Assembly: GCF_044784365.2 (NCBI RefSeq)
Contig: NZ_CP173065.2
DNA length: 64,000 nucleotides
Reading direction: 5' to 3' (one strand)
Source: Cetobacterium_A somerae
GTDB lineage: Bacteria > Fusobacteriota > Fusobacteriia > Fusobacteriales > Fusobacteriaceae
The notes under the pieces are model-generated. The model did no database searches and was not told the origin of the DNA. It saw nothing but the letters and a program-made list of their open reading frames with translations. Shown piece after piece: positions 18,704-28,011 of the stretch (the stretch's first letter is position 1; each line of letters opens with the position of its first letter). The translations under genes and the position numbers were made by a program.

Positions 18704-19714
18704 TTAATCTTTCATTATATCTAATGTTGCTTTTCCATTTAATGTTAAATCTGCAAAAATTGGTTCTTTTCCATATTTTAATTTATAATATGCTGCTTCA
18801 GCTATCATTGCTGCATTATCAGTACAATAAGTCATAGATGGATAGTTCACCTTTATCCCTATCTTACTTGCTCTTAAACTCAATTCACTTCTTAATAAAG
18901 AGTTTGCTGCAACTCCACCTGCTATTACAATTTGTTTAACTCCTTTATCTTGAGCAGCCTTTAATGTTTTCTTACAAAGTATATCTACTACCTTCTCTTG
19001 GAATGAAGCTGATAAATCTTCAGGTTTAAACTCTTCTCCCTTCATTCTGGCTTTATTTACAGCGTTTATAACTGATGTTTTAATTCCTGAAAAACTAAAA
19101 TCATATCCATCCACTTTAGGTTCTGGTATTTTTAAAGCCTCTTTATTACCCTTATAATAAAGCTTATCAACAATTGGTCCACCTGGATATCCGATCCCCA
19201 TAACTCTTGCAACTTTATCATAGCTTTCTCCAACTGCATCATCTAAAGTCGCTCCTAAATTTATAAAATTATGTTTTTCATCTATATATACTATATTTGT
19301 ATGTCCTCCTGATACTACTAAAGCTATACACGGTAATTCTATATTATGTTCAATAAAATTCCCGTAAATGTGAGCTTTTATATGATGAACTGGAATTAAA
19401 GGAATATCGTGTCCATATGCCAATCCTTTTGCAAAAGATATTCCCACAAGTAAGGCTCCTATTAATCCAGGTGCATATGTTACAGCTATGTAATCTACAT
19501 CATCCATCGTTATTTTAGCTTCTTCTAAACTCTCTTCTAAAATTGTAGCTATATTTTTAATATGGTGTCTTGAAGCAATTTCAGGAACAACTCCTCCATA
19601 TTCTTTATGTATATCTATTTGAGAAGAAATATTATTAGATAAAACTTCTTTCCCATCTTTTAAAACAGCTATCGATGTTTCATCGCAAGATGTTTCTATT
19701 CCTAATATAATCAT
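18704..19714 (-). CDS. tsaD: tRNA N6-threonylcarbamoyladenosine transferase TsaD
   Basis: Kae1/Qri7/YgjD family enzyme transferring threonylcarbamoyl to A37 of ANN-decoding tRNAs. The 336 residues start with I-L-G-I-E-T-S-C-D-E-T and carry the metal-binding H-H-I-K-A-H near residue 110, the substrate-binding V-S-G-G-H-T and a C-terminal C-T-D-N-A-A-M-I. Full length. It has its own extended -10 promoter and terminator, so it is a single-gene unit here. A possible functional relative is tcdA near 59 kb, which further modifies the same nucleotide. Confidence 0.96.
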   Translation of the reverse strand: MIILGIETSCDETSIAVLKDGKEVLSNNISSQIDIHKEYGGVVPEIASRHHIKNIATILEESLEEAKITMDDVDYIAVTYAPGLIGALLVGISFAKGLAYGHDIPLIPVHHIKAHIYGNFIEHNIELPCIALVVSGGHTNIVYIDEKHNFINLGATLDDAVGESYDKVARVMGIGYPGGPIVDKLYYKGNKEALKIPEPKVDGYDFSFSGIKTSVINAVNKARMKGEEFKPEDLSASFQEKVVDILCKKTLKAAQDKGVKQIVIAGGVAANSLLRSELSLRASKIGIKVNYPSMTYCTDNAAMIAEAAYYKLKYGKEPIFADLTLNGKATLDIMKD

Positions 19715-19741
19715 TGATTTCTCCTTTTATACTTTTCTTTA

Positions 19742-19750
19742 ATTATATCA
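19742..19750 (-). promoter_or_regulatory. Extended -10 promoter for tsaD
   Basis: TGATATAAT (TGn plus TATAAT) 27 bases before the tsaD ATG, after the pflA terminator. No good -35 is seen, as is common with extended -10 elements. Confidence 0.55.
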
Positions 19751-19770
19751 TATTTTTTATTAAAATATAT

Positions 19771-19807
19771 AAAAAACTACCTTAGAACTTCTCTGTTCTA
19801 AGGTAGT
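19771..19807 (-). terminator. Intrinsic terminator after pflA
   Basis: A 13-bp perfect stem (ACTACCTTAGAAC / GTTCTAAGGTAGT), 6-base loop, then TTTTT on the minus strand. It closes the pflB-pflA unit. Confidence 0.9.
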
Positions 19808-19817
19808 CAAAACTTTA

Positions 19818-20543
19818 CTATTTAACTGATAAACCTCTACTTTTAAATATATTCTTTGCATTTTCAAATCTCTCAGCCGAAAGCTGTTCAACTCCTTTTA
19901 AAGGATAATCCATTCCAATCTTTTGCCATTTATATTCACCTAAAGAGTGATATGGTAAAACTTCTACTTTTTCAAGATTATCAAAATCTTTTAGGTAATC
20001 AGCTAATTTCCCTAATAATTCATCATTATCAGTGATTCCAGGTACGACAACATGTCTTACCCACATTGGTTTTCCAATCTCCTTTAAATACTTTGCAAAC
20101 TGAAGTGTTGGTTCTAATTCAACACCAGTTAACTCTTTATATTGTACTGGATCAATTGATTTTATATCTAGTAAAACAAGATCTGCGTACTCCAAAGCTT
20201 CTTTAACCTTATCATTAAATAAATACCCTGAAGTATCAATTGCTGTATGTATACCTTCTTGTTTACAAAGTCTCAATAGCTCCTTTACATATTCAGGTTG
20301 AGTTAACGGATCTCCACCGGTCACCGTTACTCCTCCTGTTTTAATAAAGTTTTTATATCTACAGATCTCTAAGAAAGTTTGTTCAGGAGTTTCCAAGAAT
20401 TTTGCATCCTCTCTTTTCCAAGTATCACAATTATGACAGTATTTACATCTTAAAGGACATCCTTGAGTAAACACTACATATCTAATACCTGGTCCATCTA
20501 CAGTTCCAAAACTCTCGTGTGAGTGAATAAATCCCTTTTTCAT
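19818..20543 (-). CDS. pflA: Pyruvate formate-lyase activating enzyme
   Basis: Radical SAM enzyme that installs the glycyl radical on PflB. The 241 residues contain the CxxxCxxC cluster in C-P-L-R-C-K-Y-C near residue 30, the G-G-D-P SAM-binding motif, and the family end strand with V-L-P-Y-H near the C-terminus. It lies 26 bases after pflB on the same transcript and before a strong terminator. Confidence 0.95.
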   Translation of the reverse strand: MKKGFIHSHESFGTVDGPGIRYVVFTQGCPLRCKYCHNCDTWKREDAKFLETPEQTFLEICRYKNFIKTGGVTVTGGDPLTQPEYVKELLRLCKQEGIHTAIDTSGYLFNDKVKEALEYADLVLLDIKSIDPVQYKELTGVELEPTLQFAKYLKEIGKPMWVRHVVVPGITDNDELLGKLADYLKDFDNLEKVEVLPYHSLGEYKWQKIGMDYPLKGVEQLSAERFENAKNIFKSRGLSVK

Positions 20544-20569
20544 TTTCTTAGCACATCCTTTTTTAATTA

Positions 20570-22810
20570 TTACATATTTCCGTTAATTGTTCTTGATATA
20601 ACGTCTAATTGTTGCTCTTTTGTTAATCTTACAAAGTTAACTGCGTATCCAGATACTCTGATTGTTAATTGAGGGTATTTCTCAGGGTTAGCCATTGCAT
20701 CCTCTAATAACGCTCTATCAAATACGTTAACATTTAAGTGTTGTCCTCCATCAGCTGTGAAGTATCCATCCATTAATCCTACTAAGTTTTCTACTCTTTC
20801 TTCTCTAGATTTTCCTAAAGCTCCTGGAGTTATAGCAAATGTGTAAGAAATTCCATCTTCTGCATGGTGGAATGGTAACTTAGCTACTGAAGCAAGTGCT
20901 GCTACTGCTCCTCTTGTATCTCTTCCGTTCATTGGGTTAGCTCCTGGAGAGAATGGAGTTCCTGCTGGTCTTCCACAAGGAGTAGTTCCTGTTTTCTTTC
21001 CATAAACTACGTTTGAAGTTATCGTTAAGATTGATTGTGTAGCTTTTGAATTTCTGTAAGTCTCATGAGTTCTGATGTAGTTCATGAATTTCTCCATTAT
21101 TTCAACTGCTAACTTATCTGTATTATCATCGTTGTTTCCGAATGCTACGTATTCTCCTTCTCTTACGAAGTCAACAGCGATTCCTCTCTCGTCTCTGATT
21201 ACTCTTACTTTTGCATCTCTAATAGCTGCTAATGAGTCAGCAACGATTGATAATCCTGCAATTCCTGATGCTTGAGTTCTTAAAACTTCTACATCATGAA
21301 GAGCCATTTCAAATGCCTCATAAGAATATTTATCGTGCATGTAGTGGATAACTTTTAGAGCATTAATATATACTCCTGCTAACCATTTTAATACTAAGTC
21401 ATATTTTTCCATTACTTCATCAAAATCTAAGTACTCAGAAGTGATTCCTTCGAATTTAGGTGCTACTTGTGCTCCTGATTTCTCATCTCTTCCACCGTTG
21501 ATAGCATATAATAAAGCTTTTGGTAAGTTTACTCTAGCTCCGAAGAATTGCATTTGCTTTCCTATTTTCATTGGAGAAACACAACATGCGATTCCATAGT
21601 CGTCTCCTAGCTCAGGTCTCATTAAATCATCATTTTCGTATTGGATTGCTGATGTATCTATTGAAACTTTAGCACAGAAACTTTTCCAGTTTGCTGGAGA
21701 TTTTTGTGACCATAATACTGTTAAGTTTGGCTCTGGAGCTGGTCCTAAGTTGTAAAGAGTATTTAAATATCTGAACGCTGTTTTAGAAACTAAAGTTCTT
21801 CCATCTACTCCTTCTCCTCCTAAAGCTTCAGTTACCCAAGTTGGATCTCCTGAGAATAAATCATTGTACTCTGGAGTTCTTAAGAATCTGATAATTCTTA
21901 ATTTTATGATAAATTGGTCGATTAAATCTTGAGCTTCGCTCTCTGTAATTAATCCTTTTGCTAAATCTTTCTCAATATAGATATCTAAGAATGTTGCAGT
22001 TCTTCCAACTGACATTGCTGCTCCATCTTGATCCTTTGTAGCTGCTAAGTATGCAAAGTATACCCATTGTACAGCTTCTTTTGCGTTTGTAGCTGGCTTA
22101 GTTACGTCAAATCCGTAAGAAGCACACATTTTAACAAATGCTTTTAACGCGTTAATTTGCTCTGTTATTTCTTCTCTTTTTCTGATGATTTCTTCAGTTA
22201 ATTCTGGAGCTTCAGCTTTCTTTAATTCGAATTTTCTCTCTTCGATTAATCTATCTACTCCGTATAGAGCTACTCTTCTGTAGTCTCCGATTATTCTTCC
22301 TCTTCCGTAAGCATCTGGTAATCCAGTTACGATTCCTGATTTTCTTACAGCTTTCATATCATCTGTATATGCTGAGAAAACTCCTTCGTTGTGAGTTTTT
22401 CTGTATTTTGTAAAAATCTCTTTTGTTATTGGATCAATTTCATATCCATATGCATTTAAAGAGTTCTCAACCATTCTTAATCCACCTTTTGGATAGATTC
22501 CTCTCTTTAATGGTGCATCTGTTTGTAGTCCTACGATTGACTCGTTATCCTTTGAAATGTATCCAGGTCCATAAGTAGTTATTGATTGAGGAGTTCTAGT
22601 TTCTGCATCATAAACACCTCTTGCAATCTCTTCTTTGAACATTTCTGTTAACTTTGACCAAACAGCTTTTGTATTTTCAGTAGCTCCAACTAAGAATGAC
22701 TCATCCCCAGTGTATGGTGTGTAGTTGTTCTGAATGAAATCTCTAACATTGATTTCTTTCTTCCATAAGTTTCCTTTGAAATCTGACCAGTAAGATTGTA
22801 AGTTTTCCAT
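20570..22810 (-). CDS. pflB: Formate C-acetyltransferase (pyruvate formate-lyase)
   Basis: Converts pyruvate plus CoA to acetyl-CoA and formate under anaerobiosis. The 746 residues contain the adjacent catalytic cysteines in A-C-C-V-S-P and the C-terminal glycyl radical loop R-V-S-G-Y-A-V-N-F about 20 residues from the end. AGGAGG precedes the ATG. It is driven by a perfect-consensus promoter and followed by its activase. Together with pta-ackA and nifJ nearby, it provides the acetate/ATP branch from pyruvate. Confidence 0.97.
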   Translation of the reverse strand: MENLQSYWSDFKGNLWKKEINVRDFIQNNYTPYTGDESFLVGATENTKAVWSKLTEMFKEEIARGVYDAETRTPQSITTYGPGYISKDNESIVGLQTDAPLKRGIYPKGGLRMVENSLNAYGYEIDPITKEIFTKYRKTHNEGVFSAYTDDMKAVRKSGIVTGLPDAYGRGRIIGDYRRVALYGVDRLIEERKFELKKAEAPELTEEIIRKREEITEQINALKAFVKMCASYGFDVTKPATNAKEAVQWVYFAYLAATKDQDGAAMSVGRTATFLDIYIEKDLAKGLITESEAQDLIDQFIIKLRIIRFLRTPEYNDLFSGDPTWVTEALGGEGVDGRTLVSKTAFRYLNTLYNLGPAPEPNLTVLWSQKSPANWKSFCAKVSIDTSAIQYENDDLMRPELGDDYGIACCVSPMKIGKQMQFFGARVNLPKALLYAINGGRDEKSGAQVAPKFEGITSEYLDFDEVMEKYDLVLKWLAGVYINALKVIHYMHDKYSYEAFEMALHDVEVLRTQASGIAGLSIVADSLAAIRDAKVRVIRDERGIAVDFVREGEYVAFGNNDDNTDKLAVEIMEKFMNYIRTHETYRNSKATQSILTITSNVVYGKKTGTTPCGRPAGTPFSPGANPMNGRDTRGAVAALASVAKLPFHHAEDGISYTFAITPGALGKSREERVENLVGLMDGYFTADGGQHLNVNVFDRALLEDAMANPEKYPQLTIRVSGYAVNFVRLTKEQQLDVISRTINGNM

Positions 22811-22900
22811 CTTTTTCCTCCTGAGTGGATTATAAATAATATATATTCCAATTATATTTTTCGTTTAAGCCCTGTTAAGCTCAACTTAATTTTCAAGGAG

Positions 22901-22929
22901 ATTATAGCACAAATAATAATTAGTGTCAA
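22901..22929 (-). promoter_or_regulatory. Perfect-consensus sigma70 promoter for pflB
   Basis: TTGACA (22924-22929), 17-base spacer, TATAAT (22901-22906). The predicted 5' untranslated region is about 85 bases and contains short inverted TTAAG/CTTAA repeats of unknown meaning. The rest of the 183-base gap back to plsC shows only A/T-rich sequence. Confidence 0.85.
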
Positions 22930-22993
22930 ACTTTTCCCAAGTTTTTAACGATTAATTTTATACTTATTTAGTGGTTATTTTTTAATTTTTTTT

Positions 22994-23719
22994 CTACTCT
23001 ATCTCTTTAACTACCAATTCTCGAACAATCTCACTAATGTTTTTGCTATTTTCTTGGTTTATTTTTCTCAAATCTATCGGTTTTCCTACAGTTAATCTAA
23101 CTTTTCTATTTGGCTTCATTAAAATACTTTTTCTATTTTGAACAAAAAAGGTTCCATCTATTGTTAACGGTAAAATAATTCCATTAGTTTCTGTAGCTAA
23201 TTTGAAGCTTCCTTTTTTGAAATTTCCTACTTCTCCTGTTAAAGTTCTTTCTCCTTCTGGAAATATTACAGTTGGATACCCTTGCTTTACTATTTCCACT
23301 GCTTTTCTTATGCTTTTTATTCCCTCTCTTGGATTTGATCTATCTAAAAATATACAATTACTCATTTTCATCCACATTGAATAAAAAGGCCAGTTTTCCA
23401 TCTCTTTTTTAGCAACAAAGCCTACGGGAATACTTAAAGCTGTAACTATAACAGGTATATCTAAATTACTTGAATGATTTGCTACTACTACTATTCCATC
23501 ATCTAACTTCATTTTTTTGTATGCTGCCTCATCTAGATATACTACTTCTAAATTTATTTTAGCTGCCTTTACTATTCTTTCAGAAAGTTTTTTCAACTCT
23601 TTTCTTGCAGCAAATGGAGCTTTATCTTTAGACATCTTTTTTATCTTACTAGCTTTAAATAACGTTAAATACATAAAATTTAGTAGTGCTACTAATGTAA
23701 CTTTTAATAATGTTAACAT
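22994..23719 (-). CDS. plsC: 1-acyl-sn-glycerol-3-phosphate acyltransferase (PlsC family)
   Basis: The 241 residues contain an N-terminal hydrophobic segment, the acyltransferase H-x4-D box (H-S-S-N-L-D) near residue 80, and the F-P-E-G-E-R-T block that binds the glycerol phosphate. Predicted to make phosphatidic acid at the inner membrane. The first 7 bases overlap the recX end, and the ribosome binding site GGGAGG lies inside recX, so it is translationally coupled. No clear terminator follows. Confidence 0.85.
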   Translation of the reverse strand: MLTLLKVTLVALLNFMYLTLFKASKIKKMSKDKAPFAARKELKKLSERIVKAAKINLEVVYLDEAAYKKMKLDDGIVVVANHSSNLDIPVIVTALSIPVGFVAKKEMENWPFYSMWMKMSNCIFLDRSNPREGIKSIRKAVEIVKQGYPTVIFPEGERTLTGEVGNFKKGSFKLATETNGIILPLTIDGTFFVQNRKSILMKPNRKVRLTVGKPIDLRKINQENSKNISEIVRELVVKEIE

Positions 23720-24273
23720 TCTTCCTCCCTTTTTTTGATTATAACTCTTTTTATATCGCCATATGAAAACCCTTTTCTCATAAGAGAGGCTATTTTTTTT
23801 TGCTCCTCTTTTTCTCCTAGTTTATCCCAAGCTCTAGATAATTCTTCTAACTCATCCTCTTCTTCATAAAAACTTAGTGCTTCTTCTATAACTTCAGAAG
23901 TTATTCCTTTTAATTTCAAATCATATATTATTTTTTTCTTACCACATTTTTTAGTCTTTACATATGATATAGCAAATTCTTTATCATCAATATAACCAAC
24001 TTCTTCTAATCTTTTTATAACTTTTACTATTGGATTTTTTTCCCAATATTTTTGTAATAATTTATTATATATCTCTTTTTTAGTATAATCTCTTTTAGCT
24101 AAATAATAATATGAAGTAGAGAGAGCAGCTAACTCTAACACTTGTAAGTATTCCTCGTGAGATAGCTCCTCTCTCCTTTTTAAATCATATTTGTTTACTA
24201 TTTCGTTATTTAGACCTATACTCAATCCATTTTCAAAGAGATACTTATTCTTCAGTAATCTCTTCAGCTTCAA
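23713..24273 (-). CDS. recX: Regulatory protein RecX
   Basis: RecA modulator. The 186 residues carry RecX features: A-x-x-Y-L-A-K-R-D-Y-T-K-K-E-I near residue 60, a G-Y-I-D-D-x-x-F-A motif and K-C-G-K-K-K-I. The open frame begins at a TTG inside recA (29-base overlap) with a poor upstream site, so the true start is uncertain and a shorter form is possible. The position directly after recA supports the identity. Confidence 0.8.
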   Translation of the reverse strand: MKLKRLLKNKYLFENGLSIGLNNEIVNKYDLKRREELSHEEYLQVLELAALSTSYYYLAKRDYTKKEIYNKLLQKYWEKNPIVKVIKRLEEVGYIDDKEFAISYVKTKKCGKKKIIYDLKLKGITSEVIEEALSFYEEEDELEELSRAWDKLGEKEEQKKIASLMRKGFSYGDIKRVIIKKREEEC

Positions 24274-25318
24274 CTTCTTCTCCCTCTGATGTATGTAGTA
24301 CTATTGTATTTTTTTCTAGAAGTTGGTTTATTTTCTCTTCAATTGCTGCTAATAATTCTGGCTCAGTTTCTAATCTAGCCTTTACATTTTCTTTTCCTTG
24401 ACCTAGTCTAATATCACCAAAGCTGAACCAAGCTCCAGATTTTGCAACTATATCATTATCTAAGGCCATATCTAAAATTTCTCCTACTCTAGAAATCCCC
24501 TTACCATACATAATTTGGAATTTAGCTTCTTTAAATGGAGGAGCTACCTTATTTTTTGTAACTTTTACTACTGTTTCATTACCTATAACTTCTTCACCTT
24601 GTTTTACACTTCCAACTCTTTTAACTTCCATTCTTACTGAAGAATAGAATTTAAGAGCTTTTCCACCTGTTGTAGTTGTCTGAGGTCCAAAACTAAATCC
24701 ACCAATTTTATCTCTAACTTGGTTTATAAATATCATTGTTGTTTTTGATTTATTTATAGAACCTGTTAATTTTCTTAAAGCTTTTGACATTAATCTAGCT
24801 TGAAGTCCCATTTGTTGGTCTGACATCTCTCCATCAATCTCTGCCTTTGGAACTAAAGCTGCTACAGAGTCAACAACTATAACATCAATTGCTCCTGATC
24901 TAACTAACATATCTGCAATCTCTAACGCTTGCTCTCCAAAATCTGGCTGTGAAATTAATAACTCTTCTACGTCTACACCTAAAGCTTTTGCATATACTGG
25001 GTCTAGAGCATGTTCAGCATCTATAAATGCAGCTACTCCTCCCATTTTTTGTGCTTGAGCTACTATATGTAATGCTATTGTTGTTTTTCCTGAACTCTCT
25101 GCACCATATACTTCTATAATTCTTCCTCTAGGAACTCCTCCTAAACCAAGAGCTAAATCTAAATTTATACTTCCTGTTGGAATAACTTCAATATTCATAC
25201 CTTGATTTTCTCCAAGTTTCATTATTGATCCTTCTCCAAAATCTTTTCTTATCTGTTTTAATGCTGTTTCTAAAGCTTTTGACTTATCTGTTGTTGTATC
25301 TACTGATTTTTTTGCCAT
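24245..25318 (-). CDS. recA: Recombinase RecA
   Basis: Homologous recombination and SOS ATPase. Walker A G-A-E-S-S-G-K-T-T is near residue 65, followed by Walker B V-I-V-V-D-S-V-A-A-L-V-P, the L1/L2 loops with F-I-N-Q-V-R and G-G-K-A-L-K-F-Y, and an acidic C-terminus. A TTG 6 bases upstream is only 3 bases from the GGGAGG site; the ATG at 25318 has a 9-base spacing and is preferred (357 residues). The stop of the glycosyltransferase gene is only 6 bases upstream, leaving no room for a private promoter outside coding sequence. Confidence 0.97.
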   Translation of the reverse strand: MAKKSVDTTTDKSKALETALKQIRKDFGEGSIMKLGENQGMNIEVIPTGSINLDLALGLGGVPRGRIIEVYGAESSGKTTIALHIVAQAQKMGGVAAFIDAEHALDPVYAKALGVDVEELLISQPDFGEQALEIADMLVRSGAIDVIVVDSVAALVPKAEIDGEMSDQQMGLQARLMSKALRKLTGSINKSKTTMIFINQVRDKIGGFSFGPQTTTTGGKALKFYSSVRMEVKRVGSVKQGEEVIGNETVVKVTKNKVAPPFKEAKFQIMYGKGISRVGEILDMALDNDIVAKSGAWFSFGDIRLGQGKENVKARLETEPELLAAIEEKINQLLEKNTIVLHTSEGEEVEAEEITEE

Positions 25319-25324
25319 ATTCAA

Positions 25325-26323
25325 TTACCTCCCATTTTTTTCTATTGCTTCCATAACCATTTCTGCATTTAATTTTTTCATACAATTAAAATGTTTCTGT
25401 GGGCACACTTTATCTCCATGTAAACTGCACGGTGAACAGGGTTCATTTAAATAGATTAATACATTTTTTCCATCATACTCAAACATACCTGGGCTAGTTG
25501 GACCAAATATAACAAAAGTTGGGCATTTTACCCCTCTTGCTATATGAAATGGTCCAGAATCATTTGTAACTAAAAACCTAGCTTTAGAAAGTAGTGCTCC
25601 ACTCTCTTTTAAAGTTAATTTTCCAGCTAAATTTATAGCAAACCCATCTGCAAGATTTTTAATCTCCTCACACATTTCATACTCATTACTTGACCCTATT
25701 ATAATTGGTTTCTTCCCATATTTATTATAAAGGAGTTTTGACAATTGTGCAAACCCTTCTTTAGTCCATTTTTTAGTTTCCTTTGAAGCTCCTGGGGCTA
25801 TCATTGGAACATTGTCATATTCTATACAAAGTGTTTCCAATTTTTCTAAATCTTTTTTTTCAAAACTAAAAGTTAAATCCTCACCATTGTACTCCAACCC
25901 TAGAACTTTAAAAGCACCAAAATAATTTTTAATAATTGTATCATCCACTTTATATTTTATTGCCTTGGTTTTAACTAAAATACTTTTTAATAAACTTCTT
26001 TTTTTATACGTATATGTTTTACTTCCAATTGTATTACTTATAACTTTTGATCTCACTTTAGCATGCAAATCAAATACATAATCATAATTATTTAATTTTA
26101 ATTTTTTTCCAAATGCTATCATATTTTTTAAACCATCGTGCCTTTTTTTGTTAAATAAAATTAAATTATCTATATAAGGACATCCTGATATTGCATCTTT
26201 AAAATTTTCCATAACTAAAAAATCTATAATTATATCTGGATACTTTTTTTTCAGTTCCTTTAAAACAGGAGTAGTCAATATTACATCTCCTATAGAACTA
26301 AGTCTTATTATTAAAACTCTCAA
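25325..26323 (-). CDS. GT9-family glycosyltransferase (ADP-heptose:LPS heptosyltransferase-like)
   Basis: The 332 residues fit family GT9: an N-terminal I-I-R-L-S-S-I-G-D-V-I-L-T-T-P motif, a second Rossmann half with T-N-D-S-G-P-F-H-I-A, F-G-P-T, and a C-terminal cysteine cluster of the C-x-x-C...C...C type near residue 290-315, shared with the waaF-like gene two positions upstream. Predicted to add heptose or a related sugar to the lipopolysaccharide core. Acceptor and donor are not known. It is the last sugar gene before recA. Confidence 0.85.
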   Translation of the reverse strand: MRVLIIRLSSIGDVILTTPVLKELKKKYPDIIIDFLVMENFKDAISGCPYIDNLILFNKKRHDGLKNMIAFGKKLKLNNYDYVFDLHAKVRSKVISNTIGSKTYTYKKRSLLKSILVKTKAIKYKVDDTIIKNYFGAFKVLGLEYNGEDLTFSFEKKDLEKLETLCIEYDNVPMIAPGASKETKKWTKEGFAQLSKLLYNKYGKKPIIIGSSNEYEMCEEIKNLADGFAINLAGKLTLKESGALLSKARFLVTNDSGPFHIARGVKCPTFVIFGPTSPGMFEYDGKNVLIYLNEPCSPCSLHGDKVCPQKHFNCMKKLNAEMVMEAIEKNGR

Positions 26324-26324
26324 T

Positions 26325-26996
26325 TTATCTTTCCTTTCCTCGAATTGCTTTTTTCACTCTTCCAATCCAATGCAGGTAACTATTTAAACTTTTTGCTAAT
26401 TTATAACTTAGAGTATTTTTATCATAAATATCAATCTCTTTATGACAACTTTCTTCTAAATATATAAATTCGTATGCCTCCCCTGCTTTTCCATATTTAT
26501 TTTTCATTAATTTTGCATCTATTAAATAAATTTCATTATTTTCTACTATAAAGTTACTTAATTGAGAATCTCCATGTAAATAACCTCTAGCATGTATTTT
26601 TCTCAATTCTTTTTCTACTAGTTTTAAATTTTTTTGAGTTGCTGGTTTTCCAGATAAATACGAACTCACTAAAAATGAATCAACACATATTCCAAAAATT
26701 TTTCTCTCCCAATACATTATAGGAACAGGTCCTTTAAAACCATTCTCTTTTATTTTTAAATAATTTTCATATTCTCGTTTACTTTCACTTCCCCTAATTA
26801 GGGAAGTTATTCTTTGCCATATACGATTATTCTTTTCTTTAGGAATTTTATAAACATATTTATTTCCATCAATATCAATTAATATAACCTTACTTCTATC
26901 GTCATTTTTTAAATCTTTAATAACTTTAAATTCTTCTCTCTTAATTTTATTAACTAAATTAAAATCCGCTTCGCTATTACATAATATTTTTTCCAT
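26325..26996 (-). CDS. Lipopolysaccharide core kinase-like protein (RfaY/WaaY or KdkA type)
   Basis: The 223 residues form a small protein-kinase-like fold: a lysine in Y-V-Y-K-I-P near residue 50, the catalytic loop L-H-G-D-S-Q-L-S-N-F near residue 155, and the metal-binding aspartate of Y-L-I-D-A-K. Such kinases phosphorylate core heptose or Kdo. The start shares one base with the stop of the upstream GT9 gene (TAATG), showing tight coupling. The exact target sugar is an inference from context. Confidence 0.75.
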   Translation of the reverse strand: MEKILCNSEADFNLVNKIKREEFKVIKDLKNDDRSKVILIDIDGNKYVYKIPKEKNNRIWQRITSLIRGSESKREYENYLKIKENGFKGPVPIMYWERKIFGICVDSFLVSSYLSGKPATQKNLKLVEKELRKIHARGYLHGDSQLSNFIVENNEIYLIDAKLMKNKYGKAGEAYEFIYLEESCHKEIDIYDKNTLSYKLAKSLNSYLHWIGRVKKAIRGKER

Positions 26997-28009
26997 TACA
27001 CCCTCTTCAAAATTTGTAGAATTTTTTCATAGACTTGTTTTGGTTTTATATCTAACATACATTTAAAATGACCTTTTGGACACTTATCTCCTCCGTGTAT
27101 TGCACACGGTCTACAAGAAAGATTTTCAATTTCTAAAACTTCACTATTTTTACTCCATGGAAAAAATCCAAACTCTTTCACAGTTGGGCCAAAAATTGCA
27201 AGAATTGAGGTTTTCTTAAAAGCTGACGCTATATGTATCGGTGATGAATCATTTGTTAAAACTACTTTAACTCTTTTTAAAACCTCTGCTAATTCTAACA
27301 ATGTTGTTTTTCCTCTTAAATCTAAAACACCTTGTTGAATATTTACATTTAAATACAACTCATCTTTACCACCAATAACAATAACTTTCTTACCATTTTC
27401 TACTAGCAAATCAATTACTTCATTAAAATATTCTAAAGGCCACTTTTTTGTAAACCACTTACTTCCAGGAGCTACTGCTATAATCTCTTGATTGTTAAAA
27501 TTATTTTCATTCCAAATCTTGTCAACTGCATCAATATCTTTTTTATTTGGATATAATTCTATTGGATATTTTTCTCTTGAATTAGATGGAACCTCTCCTA
27601 TAAATGACAATAATTTATCCACTTCATGTTTACTCTTATCATAACTTATTTTATCAGTGAATAAGCAAGATCCACTTGCTATATCGTAACCAACTCTCTT
27701 AGGAGATCTTGTCAACCACGCTAAAATAGAACTTCTTAAATATCTATGAGGTGTTAAGACCATGTTGAAATTTTCATATCTCAATCTTCTTCCTAAAGCT
27801 AATAGCCCTTTAACTCCTGAATGGCTTCCTCTTTTATCATATTCTATTATCTCAGTTACATTTGGATTATTTCTCAAAATAGTGGCACCAATAGGAGTAG
27901 TTACATAAGTAATTTTTGCTTCTGGGTATACCTCTTTTATTCTTTTTAATAACGGTGTTGATAAAACAATATCTCCTATAAAAGCTGTATGTATTACTAA
28001 TATTTTCAC
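26996..28009 (-). CDS. waaF: GT9-family lipopolysaccharide heptosyltransferase, WaaF-like
   Basis: The 337 residues begin I-L-V-I-H-T-A-F-I-G-D-I-V-L-S-T-P, contain P-G-S-K-W-F-T-K-K-W-P and T-N-D-S-S-P-I-H-I-A, and end with the C-x-x-C...C...C cluster. This pattern is that of heptosyltransferase II rather than I, but the three GT9 enzymes here cannot be ranked with certainty by eye. It acts at the cytoplasmic face of the inner membrane in core assembly. Confidence 0.8.
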   Translation of the reverse strand: MKILVIHTAFIGDIVLSTPLLKRIKEVYPEAKITYVTTPIGATILRNNPNVTEIIEYDKRGSHSGVKGLLALGRRLRYENFNMVLTPHRYLRSSILAWLTRSPKRVGYDIASGSCLFTDKISYDKSKHEVDKLLSFIGEVPSNSREKYPIELYPNKKDIDAVDKIWNENNFNNQEIIAVAPGSKWFTKKWPLEYFNEVIDLLVENGKKVIVIGGKDELYLNVNIQQGVLDLRGKTTLLELAEVLKRVKVVLTNDSSPIHIASAFKKTSILAIFGPTVKEFGFFPWSKNSEVLEIENLSCRPCAIHGGDKCPKGHFKCMLDIKPKQVYEKILQILKRV

Positions 28010-28011
28010 GC

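Noticed and set aside
22860..22895. Possible Rex redox-repressor site in the pflB leader (TGTTAAGCTCAAC)
   Set aside because: Only the left half resembles TTGTTAA-N4-TTAACAA; the right half does not match, so it is not called.
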